64,000 bases of DNA, taken from NCBI RefSeq assembly GCF_003711105.1, contig NZ_CP023865.1, positions 5,295,001 through 5,359,000 on the forward strand, written 5' to 3'. Shown here one piece after another: positions 17,957 to 26,144 of the stretch. A program made the translations under genes and the position numbers. This DNA is from Actinoplanes teichomyceticus ATCC 31121. Lineage in GTDB: Bacteria > Actinomycetota > Actinomycetes > Mycobacteriales > Micromonosporaceae. Position 1 is the first letter of the stretch. Every line of letters starts with the position of its first letter. Below the pieces are notes generated by a model. The model saw only the letters and a program-made list of their open reading frames with translations, was not told the DNA's origin and did not search any database.

Positions 17957-18715
17957 ATGCCGGGAACAGTGCAGTCCATCGAGCGGGCGGCCGCGATCCT
18001 GCGGGTGCTCGCCGGAGGACCGGGCCGGCTCGGGCTCAGCGAGATCGCCCGCGCCCTGGACCTGGCCAAGGGCACCGCCCACGGGATCCTGCGCACCCTG
18101 CAGGGCGTCGGGTTCGTCGAGCAGGACCGGGCCTCCGGGCAGTACCACCTCGGCGCCGCCCTGCTGCACCTGGACACCAGCTACCTGGACGTCAACGAGC
18201 TGCGGTCCCGCTCGATCAACTGGGCGGACCCGCTGGCCGCGCGCAGCGGCGAGGCGGTCCGGATCGGCACCGTGCGCGAGGGCCAGGTGCTCGTCGTGCA
18301 CCACGTGTTCCGCCCCGACGACACCTTCCAGACCCTGGACGCGGGCAGCCTGCTGCCGCTGCACGCGACCGCGCTCGGGAAGGTGCTGCTGGCGTACCGG
18401 GCGGGCGGGGCCGGCGTGGACCGGCCGGCCGCGTACACCAGGAAGACCCTGGTCGAGCCGCGCGAGCTGGCCGCGGCGCTGGACCGGATCCGGGAGTGCG
18501 GCTGGGGCGCCGACGTCGAGGAGCTCACCCTCGGCCAGGCCGCGGTCGCCGCGCCGATCCGCGGGTACGGCGGGCTGGTGATCGGCGCGATCGGCGTGTC
18601 CGGCCCGGTCGAGCGGATCTGCGACAGCCGCTACCGGCCGCAGCCACACCTGGTCGCCTGCGTACGGGACGCGGCCCGGGCGGTGTCGCGGGAAATGGGA
18701 GCCGCCCGGCGCTAG
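17957..18715 (+). CDS. IclR-family regulator of the glycerol genes (GylR-like)
   Basis: A 252-residue regulator. Winged HTH at about 8-62 (SIERAAAILRVL, LGLSEIARALDLAKGTAHGILRTLQ), then the IclR effector domain (RIGTVREGQVLVVHHV, LPLHATALGKVLLA, IRGYGGLVIGAIGVSGP). Divergent from glpFKD and 15 bp ahead of the second glycerol kinase, the arrangement of gylR in streptomycetes, where glycerol 3-phosphate is the inducer; that role is inferred here. A -10 box seven bases before the ATG suggests a leaderless message. Confidence 0.87.
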   Translation: MPGTVQSIERAAAILRVLAGGPGRLGLSEIARALDLAKGTAHGILRTLQGVGFVEQDRASGQYHLGAALLHLDTSYLDVNELRSRSINWADPLAARSGEAVRIGTVREGQVLVVHHVFRPDDTFQTLDAGSLLPLHATALGKVLLAYRAGGAGVDRPAAYTRKTLVEPRELAAALDRIRECGWGADVEELTLGQAAVAAPIRGYGGLVIGAIGVSGPVERICDSRYRPQPHLVACVRDAARAVSREMGAARR

Positions 18716-18730
18716 AAGGGGGGATGGATG

Positions 18731-20224
18731 ATGTCCGAGCGCTACGTGGTCGCGATCGACCAGGGCACCACCTCGACGCGGTGCATCGTGTTCGACCGGC
18801 GCGGCCAGCTCGTCTCCCTGGCCCGGCAGGAGCACCGGCAGCACTTCCCGCGGCCCGGCTGGGTGGAGCACGACGCCGTGGAGATCTGGCGCAACGTGGA
18901 ACGCCTCGCCCCGCGGGCGCTGCGCCGGGCCGGGGTGACCATCGACCAGGTGGCCGCGCTCGGCATCGCCAACCAGCGGGAGACCACGGTGGTCTGGGAC
19001 CGGCACACCGGCCAGCCGATCGGCCGCGCGATCATCTGGCAGGACACCCGGACCGACGCGCTGGTGCACGAGCTGGCCGGGCAGCCGGGCGCCAAGGACG
19101 TCGAGGAGCGCTCCGGGCTGCCGCTGGCGACGTACTTCTCCGGGCCGCGCCTGCGCTGGATCCTGGACCGCACGCCGGGCCTGCGGCGGCGCGCGGAGCG
19201 CGGCGAGGTGCTCTGCGGCACCATGGAGACCTGGCTGATCTGGAACCTGACCGGCGGCGAACACGTCACCGACGTGACCAACGCCAGCCGCACCATGCTG
19301 CTGGACGTGCGCACCCTGGACTGGTCGGCCGACTCGCTCGACTTCTTCGGCATACCCCGGGCGATGCTGCCGCGGGTCCGGGCGTCGATCGGCGCCTTCG
19401 GCACCGCCTGCGCGGCGTTTCCCGGGGTACGCATCGGCGCCGCCCTCGGCGACCAGCAGGCCGCCCTGTTCGGCCAGACCTGCTTCACCCCGGGCGAGGC
19501 CAAATGCACCTACGGCACCGGCAGCTTCCTGCTGCTCAACACCGGCACGGAACCGATCGCACCGGCGCACGGGCTGCTGAGCACGGTCGCCTACCAGGTC
19601 GCCGGGTCGCCCGCCTGCTACGCCCTGGAAGGCTCGATCGCGATCACCGGCTCGCTGGTCCAGTGGTTCCGCGACCAGCTGGAGCTGATCTCCAGCGCGC
19701 CGGAGATCGAGACCCTGGCCCGCACGGTCGCCGACAACGGCGGCTGCTACATCGTCCCGGCCTTCTCCGGGCTGTACGCCCCGCACTGGCGCTCCGAGGC
19801 GCGCGGCGTGATCGTCGGGCTGACGTCGTACATCACCAAGGGCCACCTGGCCCGCGCGGTCCTGGAGGCGACCGCGTGGCAGACCCGCGAGGTGGTCGAC
19901 GCGATGAACGCCACCTCCGGGCTGGCCCTCAGGACGCTCAAGGTGGACGGCGGGATGACCGCGGACAACCTGCTCATGCAGATGATCGCCGACGTGCTCG
20001 ACGTGCCGGTGGTCCGCCCGCTCGCGGCGGAGACGGTGTCGCTGGGCGCGGCCTACGCCGCCGGGCTGGCCGTCGGCTACTGGCCGGACCTGGACGGCCT
20101 GCGCCGCAACTGGCACATCGCCGGCCAGTGGATCCCGGCGATGGACCCGCGGCTGCGCGCCACCGAGTACGCCAACTGGCAGCGCGCGGTGCAGCGCACC
20201 TTCGACTGGATCCAGCCCGGCTGA
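18731..20224 (+). CDS. glpK: Second glycerol kinase
   Basis: A 497-residue FGGY kinase close to the first ([79 protein letters not shown]). All glycerol-binding blocks are kept, so it should be active on glycerol or a close polyol. It is co-transcribed with the IclR-type regulator rather than with the facilitator. Two adjacent ATGs exist; 18731 has the better distance to the AAGGGGGG ribosome binding site than 18728. Confidence 0.92.
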   Translation: MSERYVVAIDQGTTSTRCIVFDRRGQLVSLARQEHRQHFPRPGWVEHDAVEIWRNVERLAPRALRRAGVTIDQVAALGIANQRETTVVWDRHTGQPIGRAIIWQDTRTDALVHELAGQPGAKDVEERSGLPLATYFSGPRLRWILDRTPGLRRRAERGEVLCGTMETWLIWNLTGGEHVTDVTNASRTMLLDVRTLDWSADSLDFFGIPRAMLPRVRASIGAFGTACAAFPGVRIGAALGDQQAALFGQTCFTPGEAKCTYGTGSFLLLNTGTEPIAPAHGLLSTVAYQVAGSPACYALEGSIAITGSLVQWFRDQLELISSAPEIETLARTVADNGGCYIVPAFSGLYAPHWRSEARGVIVGLTSYITKGHLARAVLEATAWQTREVVDAMNATSGLALRTLKVDGGMTADNLLMQMIADVLDVPVVRPLAAETVSLGAAYAAGLAVGYWPDLDGLRRNWHIAGQWIPAMDPRLRATEYANWQRAVQRTFDWIQPG

Positions 20225-20328
20225 GCCCGGCACCGGTCGGCCCCGGAGCGCCCGGGACAGCGGGTGCTGTGCCGACGGTCACCGCAGTGGGCCGGAATCG
20301 GCGCCGGGCGGCACGGGTTCGCGCTGGT

Positions 20329-20994
20329 ATGACGACGATCGGACTCATCGGCAGTGGCAACATCGGCAGCACCGTGGCACGGCTGGCCGTGGCCGCCGGC
20401 TATGACGTGGTGCTGAGCAACTCGCGGGGCCCGGAGACCCTCCGGGACCTCGTCGGCGAGCTGGGCCCCAAGGCCCGGGCCGCGACCCCCGCCGAGGCGG
20501 CCGTGGCCGCCGACATCGTGGTGGTGACCGTCCCGTTGAAGGCCTACCCGCAGATTCCGGCCGAACCGCTGGCCGGCAAGGTTCTGATCGACACGAACAA
20601 CTACTACCCGGAGCGCGACGGCCGCATCGAGGAGCTGGAGAACGGCTCGACCACCACCGGGGAGCTGCTGCAGAGGCACTTCGCCGCGGCCAAGGTGGTG
20701 AAGGGCTTCAACAACATCTGGTTCGAGCACCTGGCCCGCCTGGGCCGCCCGGCCGGGGCGCCGGACCGCTCGGCGCTGCCGGTCGCCGGTGACGACGCCG
20801 CGGCGAAACTGGTGGTCACCGAGTTCTTCGACCGGATCGGGTACGACACGGTGGACGTCGGCCCGCTCGCCGAGAACTGGCGCACCCAGCGGGACACCCC
20901 GGTCTACGTCGCGCCGTACGGCCCGGGCGACCCGGCGGGCACCCCGGCCAGCGCCGCGGTCATCCGCGAGCTGGTGGGTGCGGCGAAGCGGTGA
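20329..20994 (+). CDS. NAD(P)-binding oxidoreductase, F420-reductase-like (COG2085)
   Basis: A 221-residue Rossmann-fold protein with GLIGSGNIGSTVARL at the N-terminus and SNSRGPETL after beta-2, which favours NADP(H) (Ser/Arg pair). ADIVVVTVPLKAYPQIP and KVLIDTNNYYP match NADPH:F420 reductase-like proteins. Substrate unknown: F420 is possible in an actinobacterium but many homologues reduce other compounds. Monocistronic, closed by a bidirectional terminator. Confidence 0.8.
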   Translation: MTTIGLIGSGNIGSTVARLAVAAGYDVVLSNSRGPETLRDLVGELGPKARAATPAEAAVAADIVVVTVPLKAYPQIPAEPLAGKVLIDTNNYYPERDGRIEELENGSTTTGELLQRHFAAAKVVKGFNNIWFEHLARLGRPAGAPDRSALPVAGDDAAAKLVVTEFFDRIGYDTVDVGPLAENWRTQRDTPVYVAPYGPGDPAGTPASAAVIRELVGAAKR

Positions 20995-21044
20995 TCCGGT
21001 GGCGGCGTACCGGGGCCGGACCCCGGGGCGCCGCCGCCGACACG

Positions 21045-21078
21045 CGAGCCCGCGACCGGTCCGCCGGTCGCGGGCTCG
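21045..21078. terminator. Bidirectional hairpin terminator
   Basis: Perfect 15-bp stem (21045-21059 with 21064-21078) and 4-base loop between convergent genes. Confidence 0.85.
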
Positions 21079-21111
21079 TGCGCTCACAGCCGGCACGCCG
21101 GCCGTCGTAGG

Positions 21112-21642
21112 TCAGAAGCTGACCGGAACCCCGGCCGCCCGGCACGCGGCGGCGACGTCCGTGCCGGCCTTCTCGAAGCTGGGCTCGGCGGCGGCGGTGA
21201 CCGGGTCGGCGGCGGTGGCGGCCTTGGCCGCCTCGTCGGCGACCGCCTTCGCGGCGGCGGACACCTTGCTGTCCCCGGCGGACTGCAGCGCGGTGGTCAC
21301 CTGCTTGGTGAAGTCCTCGAGGATCGCTTTGGCGTCGCCGGCCGAGATGGTGCCCGAGTTCGCCGACATCAGCGTGACCAGCGCCTTCTTCATGGACTGA
21401 CCGGCCTTGTCGGTGGCCGTGCAGAGCTCCTTGTCGGCGGCGGCGCCGGCCTTGCTGCCGGGACCGTCCTTGGTGGCCGTCGGGTCCGTGACGATCGCCG
21501 ACGCGGACGGGGCGGCGGTCGCGGAGGCGGGGGCGGCGGGGGTCGCGGACCCGGCCTCGGTCTTGTCATCGTCGGAGCAGGCGGCCAGGGTGAGAACGGC
21601 CGTGGCGAGCAGGACAGCGGAGGTGACCCGGGTGCGCTTCAC
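21112..21642 (-). CDS. Putative lipoprotein
   Basis: A 176-residue exported protein. The signal VKRTRVTSAVLLATAVLTLAAC ends in the lipobox LAAC, so the mature protein should be lipid-anchored. An acidic, Ala/Thr-rich linker follows, then a helical domain with two cysteines (ELCTATDK, AACRAAG) that could pair. No known family recognised. The GTG start is chosen because it gives a proper lipoprotein signal; a longer frame to 21744 does not. Confidence 0.75.
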   Translation of the reverse strand: MKRTRVTSAVLLATAVLTLAACSDDDKTEAGSATPAAPASATAAPSASAIVTDPTATKDGPGSKAGAAADKELCTATDKAGQSMKKALVTLMSANSGTISAGDAKAILEDFTKQVTTALQSAGDSKVSAAAKAVADEAAKAATAADPVTAAAEPSFEKAGTDVAAACRAAGVPVSF

Positions 21643-21756
21643 GGCGCGTACGGTAGTCGATGCGAAAAGTAAGATCAACTCAATCTGAGCGCGGGACGGC
21701 GCCGGCACAGCCGCGCATGGCGCCCGCCCCGAGCACCTCGGCACGCCCGGTTCCCC

Positions 21757-22788
21757 TCACGAACCCGTGGTCGTCGCCGGCTGCCTGATCCGGCCCAGCC
21801 GCGCGGCGGCCCGCTGCCGGAGCGCGAAGCCGTGCTTGGCCGCGTCGCGCAACCGGGCCACCAGCGGCGAGCGCGACTGGCGGGCCCACGGGACGGCGAC
21901 CTCGGTGGTGCCGTACTTCGCCTTGTACGAGTTGGCGCCGACGAAGTCGAACTCGGTCACCCCGCGCGCCCGCGCCCAGCGCAGCGCATGCCAGATCAGC
22001 GCCTCGTTGGGCCGTAGGTGCTGATGCTCCCGGTAGCTCGCGCCGCCCCAGAAGTACATCGTCCGGCGGTACCAGGGCAGCACCGCGGTGGCGATGCACC
22101 GGCCGTCGCTGTCGCGGGCCCGCAGCAGGCTGATCCGGCCCACCGGGAACAGGTGTCGGATGAGCGACCGGACCCGTTCCACGGAATACGTCGGCACCAG
22201 GTTCTGCTTGGCGAAAACGTCGCGCAATTGATCGTAGAATTCGTCGGCGAATGCCGGATCGGCACCCGCCTCCTCGATGACCACGCCGGACTTCGCGGCT
22301 TTGCGGATATTGCGGCGACAGGCCCCGGCCATCGCACCGAAGAGGGCGTCCTCGTCCGGGCGCAGGTCGATCACCGCGGTGGGCGCGGCGTCCCAGCGCA
22401 GGCCCAGCCCGGCCAGATCGGCCTCGGTCGTGCCGCGGTCACGCACCTCGAGGTGGGCGCAGCCGAGCTCGTCGAAGGCGAACCGGGTCAGTGCCCGCAC
22501 CGCGGCCCGCCGGCAGACTCCCGGACGCAGGTTGAAGCCCAGGTAGGAAGTGGTCCAACCGGCCATCGGGCTACCCAGGATGCGCAGACCGCAGCGCCGG
22601 GTGAGCAGGCCGGTGAAGTGCCCCACCGTGGCGCCCTGGTCGCTCACCGTGGCCAGCACCGGCTCGGCGCGCTGGCACTCGGCGACGAAGGCGAGCCACT
22701 CGGGGGTGTGGAAGAGGAGGCGGTCCTGGTAGGTCGCGCGGTCGGCGTGGAGCGCCGCGGCGGGCTCCACGCGGTGTAGTCGAAGCAT
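21757..22788 (-). CDS. FemAB-like GNAT acyltransferase
   Basis: A 343-residue protein with the two-GNAT-fold layout of FemAB/CelD-type transferases. Characteristic is the late block YYREHQHLRPNEALIWHALRWARARG-type sequence followed by FDFVGANSYKAKYG, seen in acyltransferases of exopolysaccharide loci. It could aminoacylate or acetylate an amino sugar; no substrate can be read from sequence. Divergent from the deacetylase and aminotransferase genes and so probably part of the polysaccharide locus. Start at ATG 22788; upstream in-frame sequence to 23016 is not protein-like. Confidence 0.75.
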   Translation of the reverse strand: MLRLHRVEPAAALHADRATYQDRLLFHTPEWLAFVAECQRAEPVLATVSDQGATVGHFTGLLTRRCGLRILGSPMAGWTTSYLGFNLRPGVCRRAAVRALTRFAFDELGCAHLEVRDRGTTEADLAGLGLRWDAAPTAVIDLRPDEDALFGAMAGACRRNIRKAAKSGVVIEEAGADPAFADEFYDQLRDVFAKQNLVPTYSVERVRSLIRHLFPVGRISLLRARDSDGRCIATAVLPWYRRTMYFWGGASYREHQHLRPNEALIWHALRWARARGVTEFDFVGANSYKAKYGTTEVAVPWARQSRSPLVARLRDAAKHGFALRQRAAARLGRIRQPATTTGS

Positions 22789-22981
22789 CCGGTCGCCCCG
22801 ATCGAATTGGTTGTCGAAGGCGGATGATGCCCCGCCGGACGGCCATTCCGCAAGACCCGGACGGGGCATCCGGGAATCGACACGAATCATCCTCGCATTC
22901 AGCGTGACAATTGCTACTGCCGCGCACCGGCGCCGTTTTGCCAAGGTATGGAGAACCGACGAGCGGGAGGGTGCCGACCGC

Positions 22982-23752
22982 ATGCAGCCGCCGACCGCGA
23001 TCAGACGACGCCTCAACGAACTGGGCCTGCGCAGCCGCCTCCGGGCCCACCCCCGGACGCAGGGCCGCGTGCTGGCCCCGGCCGGACTGCTGCGCCGCCT
23101 GCCCAGCGTTCCCGGACTCTACTTCCCCTTCTACCACGACGTGCCGCCGGAGTACGCCGCCGACCTGCGCCACCACCTGCGCACCCTGCGCCGGCTCGGC
23201 CCGATGGTCAGCTGGGACGAGGCGCTGGCGGTGCTGGCCGGACACCGGCCGCTGACCGGGCCGGCGTTCTGCCTGTCCTTCGACGACGGACACCCGAGCT
23301 GGCGTGACGTGGTCGTCCCGGTGCTGCTCGACGAGCAGGTCACGGCCACCTTCTTCCTGACCACCGGTCTGGTCGGCCGGCCCGGCAACCTGACCTGGGC
23401 GGACTGCCGCCGGATCCGGGACGCCGGGTTCGCCTTCGGCTCGCACACGGTCACCCACACCCGGCTGGCCGACCAGGACGACACCGGGGCGCGGCGCGAG
23501 ATCGCCGACTCCAAGCGGGAGATCGAGGACGAGCTCGGCGTCGAGGTGCGCGACTTCGCCGCCCCGTACGGCCAGCCCGCCGTCGACTTCACCGAACGCG
23601 ACGTGCGCGCCGCCAAGGAGGCCGGCTACCGCAGCTTCGCCACCACCCTGCGCCCGGCCATGCACACCGGCGACTCGCCGATGTGGATCTGCCGGCAGGG
23701 GCTGCACCCGGCCTGGCCGATCATGGCGGTACGGAGCCGGGTCCATGACTGA
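22982..23752 (+). CDS. Polysaccharide deacetylase (NodB fold)
   Basis: A 256-residue CE4-type deacetylase that would remove N- or O-acetyl groups from a glycan. The core motifs are LSFDDGHPSW (metal and catalytic Asp pair), SHTVTHTRL (H-x3-H metal ligands) and FAAPYGQP. No signal peptide or membrane helix is visible, so it probably acts in the cytoplasm on a lipid-linked or nucleotide-linked precursor. The ATG follows GGGAGGG. It overlaps the aminotransferase gene by 8 bp and opens the plus-strand polysaccharide operon. Confidence 0.86.
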   Translation: MQPPTAIRRRLNELGLRSRLRAHPRTQGRVLAPAGLLRRLPSVPGLYFPFYHDVPPEYAADLRHHLRTLRRLGPMVSWDEALAVLAGHRPLTGPAFCLSFDDGHPSWRDVVVPVLLDEQVTATFFLTTGLVGRPGNLTWADCRRIRDAGFAFGSHTVTHTRLADQDDTGARREIADSKREIEDELGVEVRDFAAPYGQPAVDFTERDVRAAKEAGYRSFATTLRPAMHTGDSPMWICRQGLHPAWPIMAVRSRVHD

Positions 23753-24887
23753 CCCACGGATCCACCTCTCCCCGCCGGATGTCACCGACGTCGAGCGCAA
23801 GCTGCTGCTGGAGGCGTTCGACTCGAACTGGGTCGCGCCGGCCGGCCCGGACCTGGACGCCTTCGAGGCCGGCTGCGCCGAACTGGTCGGCGTCCGGCAC
23901 GCGGTCGCGCTCAGCAGCGGCACCGCGGCCCTGCACCTGGGCCTGATCGCGGCCGGGGTACGCCGCGGCGACACCGTGCTGGTCCCCTCGTTCACGTTCG
24001 CGGCCAGCGCCAACGCGGTGGTGTACCTGGGCGCCCGCCCGGTCTTCCTGGACAGCACGCCGGAGAGCTGGAACATCGATCCCGGGCTGGTCGCCGCCGA
24101 GCTGCGCGACCGAGCCGTCCACGGCCGGCTGCCGCGCGCGGTGATCGCGGTCGACATGTACGGCCAGTGCGCCGACTACGAGCCCCTGCTGGACGCCTGC
24201 GACCGGTACGGCGTGCCGCTGATCGAGGACGCCGCCGAGGCGCTCGGGGCGACCTATCGCGGCCGGCCGGCCGGATCGTTCGGGCTGGCCGGGGTGCTCT
24301 CGTTCAACGGCAACAAGATCGCCACCACCGGTGGCGGCGGGATGCTGGTCACCGACGACAGTTCGGTCGCCGCCCGGGTCCGGCACCTGGCCACCCAGGC
24401 CCGCGAGCCGGTGACCCACTACGAGCACCGCACGGTGGGCTACAACTACCGGCTCAGCAACCTGCTGGCCGCGGTGGGCCGGGGCCAGCTGCGGCGCCTG
24501 CCGTCGATGATCGAGGCGCGGCGGGTCACCGCCGAGCACTACCGGGCCGCTCTCGGCGACCTGCCCGGGCTCGGCTTCCTGCCGGTGGCCGGCTACGGGG
24601 TGCCGAACTGGTGGCTGACCTGCCTGCTGGTCGACGCCGCGGCGTTCGGGGCCGGCCGGGACGCCGTCCTGGCCGAGCTGGCCGCCCGGGACATCGAGGC
24701 CCGGCCCGCCTGGAAGCCGATGCACCTGCAACCGGCGTACGCCGACTGTGTGATGCGCGGCGGCGCGGTCGCCGCCGACCTGTTCCACCGCGGGTTGTGC
24801 CTGCCCAGCGGGTCCGCCCTCACCGGGCACGACCGGGACCGGGTCGTGGCCGCCGTCCGCTCGGTCGCCGCCGGGCAGAAAGGGTGA
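23745..24887 (+). CDS. PglE-like DegT/DnrJ aminotransferase
   Basis: A 380-residue PLP-dependent sugar aminotransferase. The active-site block SFNGNKIATTGGGGML (Lys about 191) is almost the PglE/LegC signature; SGTAALHLGL, PSFTFAASANAV, DMYGQC and EDAAEALGATY are also family blocks, and GYNYRLSN follows. Expected reaction: transamination of a UDP-4-keto-6-deoxy-HexNAc with glutamate to the 4-amino sugar. The matching 4,6-dehydratase lies at 41354-43354. Sits between the deacetylase (8-bp overlap) and a glycosyltransferase. Confidence 0.88.
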   Translation: MTDPRIHLSPPDVTDVERKLLLEAFDSNWVAPAGPDLDAFEAGCAELVGVRHAVALSSGTAALHLGLIAAGVRRGDTVLVPSFTFAASANAVVYLGARPVFLDSTPESWNIDPGLVAAELRDRAVHGRLPRAVIAVDMYGQCADYEPLLDACDRYGVPLIEDAAEALGATYRGRPAGSFGLAGVLSFNGNKIATTGGGGMLVTDDSSVAARVRHLATQAREPVTHYEHRTVGYNYRLSNLLAAVGRGQLRRLPSMIEARRVTAEHYRAALGDLPGLGFLPVAGYGVPNWWLTCLLVDAAAFGAGRDAVLAELAARDIEARPAWKPMHLQPAYADCVMRGGAVAADLFHRGLCLPSGSALTGHDRDRVVAAVRSVAAGQKG

Positions 24888-24894
24888 CGGGCGG

Positions 24895-26130
24895 ATGCGC
24901 GTCGTCTACATCCACCAGTACTACTGCAACCGGCAGATGGCCGGCGGCATCCGCTCCTACGAGCAGGCCCGGCGGCTGGTGGCCCGCGGGCACACCGTCG
25001 ACGTGATCACCACCGACATCACCCCGGGCGGCCGGACGCTGGGCTGGCGGGTGACCCGGGACGACGGGGTCACCGTGCACTGGTTCCGGGTGCCGTACCA
25101 CAACCACATGTCGTACCCCCGGCGGCTGCGCGCGTTCGCCGAGTTCATGGTGCTCGCCACCGCACGCGCCGCCGGACTGGACGCGGACCTGGTCTTCGCC
25201 ACCAGCACGCCGCTCACCGTCGCGGTACCCGGTGTACTCGCCGCTCGGCTGCGCCGGGTGCCGTTCGTCTTCGAGGTCCGCGACCTGTGGCCGGAGGTGC
25301 CGATCGAGATGGGCGCGCTGCGCAACCCGCTCGCCCGCCGGCTGGCCGGGGCGCTGGCCACCTTCGCCTACCGCAACGCGGCCGAGGTGATCGCGCTGTC
25401 GCCGGGGATGGCCCGGGGGGTGACCGCCCGTCGCCCGGGCACCCCGGTGACCGTCGTGCCGAACGCCGCGGACCTGGACCTGTTCGCGCCGGACCCGGCG
25501 CGGGTCAGGCGGTTCCGCGCCGAGCACCGCTGGCTCGGCGACCGGCCGCTGATCGTCTACACCGGCGCGCTGGGCGCGGTCAACGGCGTGGACTACCTGG
25601 TCCGCGCGGCCCGCCGGATGCGCGAGCTCGACCCGGACGTGCGGGTGCTGATCGTCGGGCACGGCCGGGAGTGGGAGAGCACCGGGCGCCTGGCCGCCGA
25701 GCACGGCCTGCTCGACCACACCGTGCACATGTGGGAGAAGGTGCCCAAGAGCGAGCTGCCGGTGATCCTGGGCGCGGCGACCATGTCGACCAGCACGGTC
25801 CGGCCGATCCGCGCGCTCTGGGACAACTCGGCGAACAAGTTCTTCGACGCCCTCGCGGCCGGCCGGCCGATCGCCGTCAACTACGGCGGCTGGCAGGCCG
25901 ACCTGCTCCGCGAGACCGGGGCCGGGCTGGTGCTCGACCCGGACGACCCGGACGCCGCCGGCGCGACGCTGGCCGCCCACGTCCGCGACCGGGACTGGCT
26001 GGCCCGCGCCGGCGCGGCGGCGCACCGGCTGGCCGTCGACCGGTTCTCCCGGGACCTGCTCTTCGAACGCTTCGAGGCGGTGCTGAACCGGTCGGCCGGC
26101 CGCCGCGCCGCGCTGTCCCGGCAGTCCTGA
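24895..26130 (+). CDS. Glycosyltransferase family 4
   Basis: A 411-residue GT-B enzyme resembling WbuB/WcaI-type transferases: N-terminal RVVYIHQYYCNRQMAGGIRSYE, FEVRDLWPEVP, VPNAADLDLFAP, then the nucleotide-sugar domain with YTGALGAVNGVDYLV and ANKFFDALAAGRPIAVN (the E-x7-E region is degenerate; NKFFDALAAGRP aligns with it). It should extend the lipid-linked oligosaccharide, perhaps adding a HexNAc or fucosamine-type sugar. The only elongating glycosyltransferase in this half of the locus. Confidence 0.88.
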   Translation: MRVVYIHQYYCNRQMAGGIRSYEQARRLVARGHTVDVITTDITPGGRTLGWRVTRDDGVTVHWFRVPYHNHMSYPRRLRAFAEFMVLATARAAGLDADLVFATSTPLTVAVPGVLAARLRRVPFVFEVRDLWPEVPIEMGALRNPLARRLAGALATFAYRNAAEVIALSPGMARGVTARRPGTPVTVVPNAADLDLFAPDPARVRRFRAEHRWLGDRPLIVYTGALGAVNGVDYLVRAARRMRELDPDVRVLIVGHGREWESTGRLAAEHGLLDHTVHMWEKVPKSELPVILGAATMSTSTVRPIRALWDNSANKFFDALAAGRPIAVNYGGWQADLLRETGAGLVLDPDDPDAAGATLAAHVRDRDWLARAGAAAHRLAVDRFSRDLLFERFEAVLNRSAGRRAALSRQS

Positions 26131-26144
26131 CGAACGGGGGACGC

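Noticed and set aside
17918..20233. A 771-codon open frame on the minus strand
   Set aside because: Antisense to the IclR-type regulator and the second glycerol kinase; its composition is that of a shadow frame.
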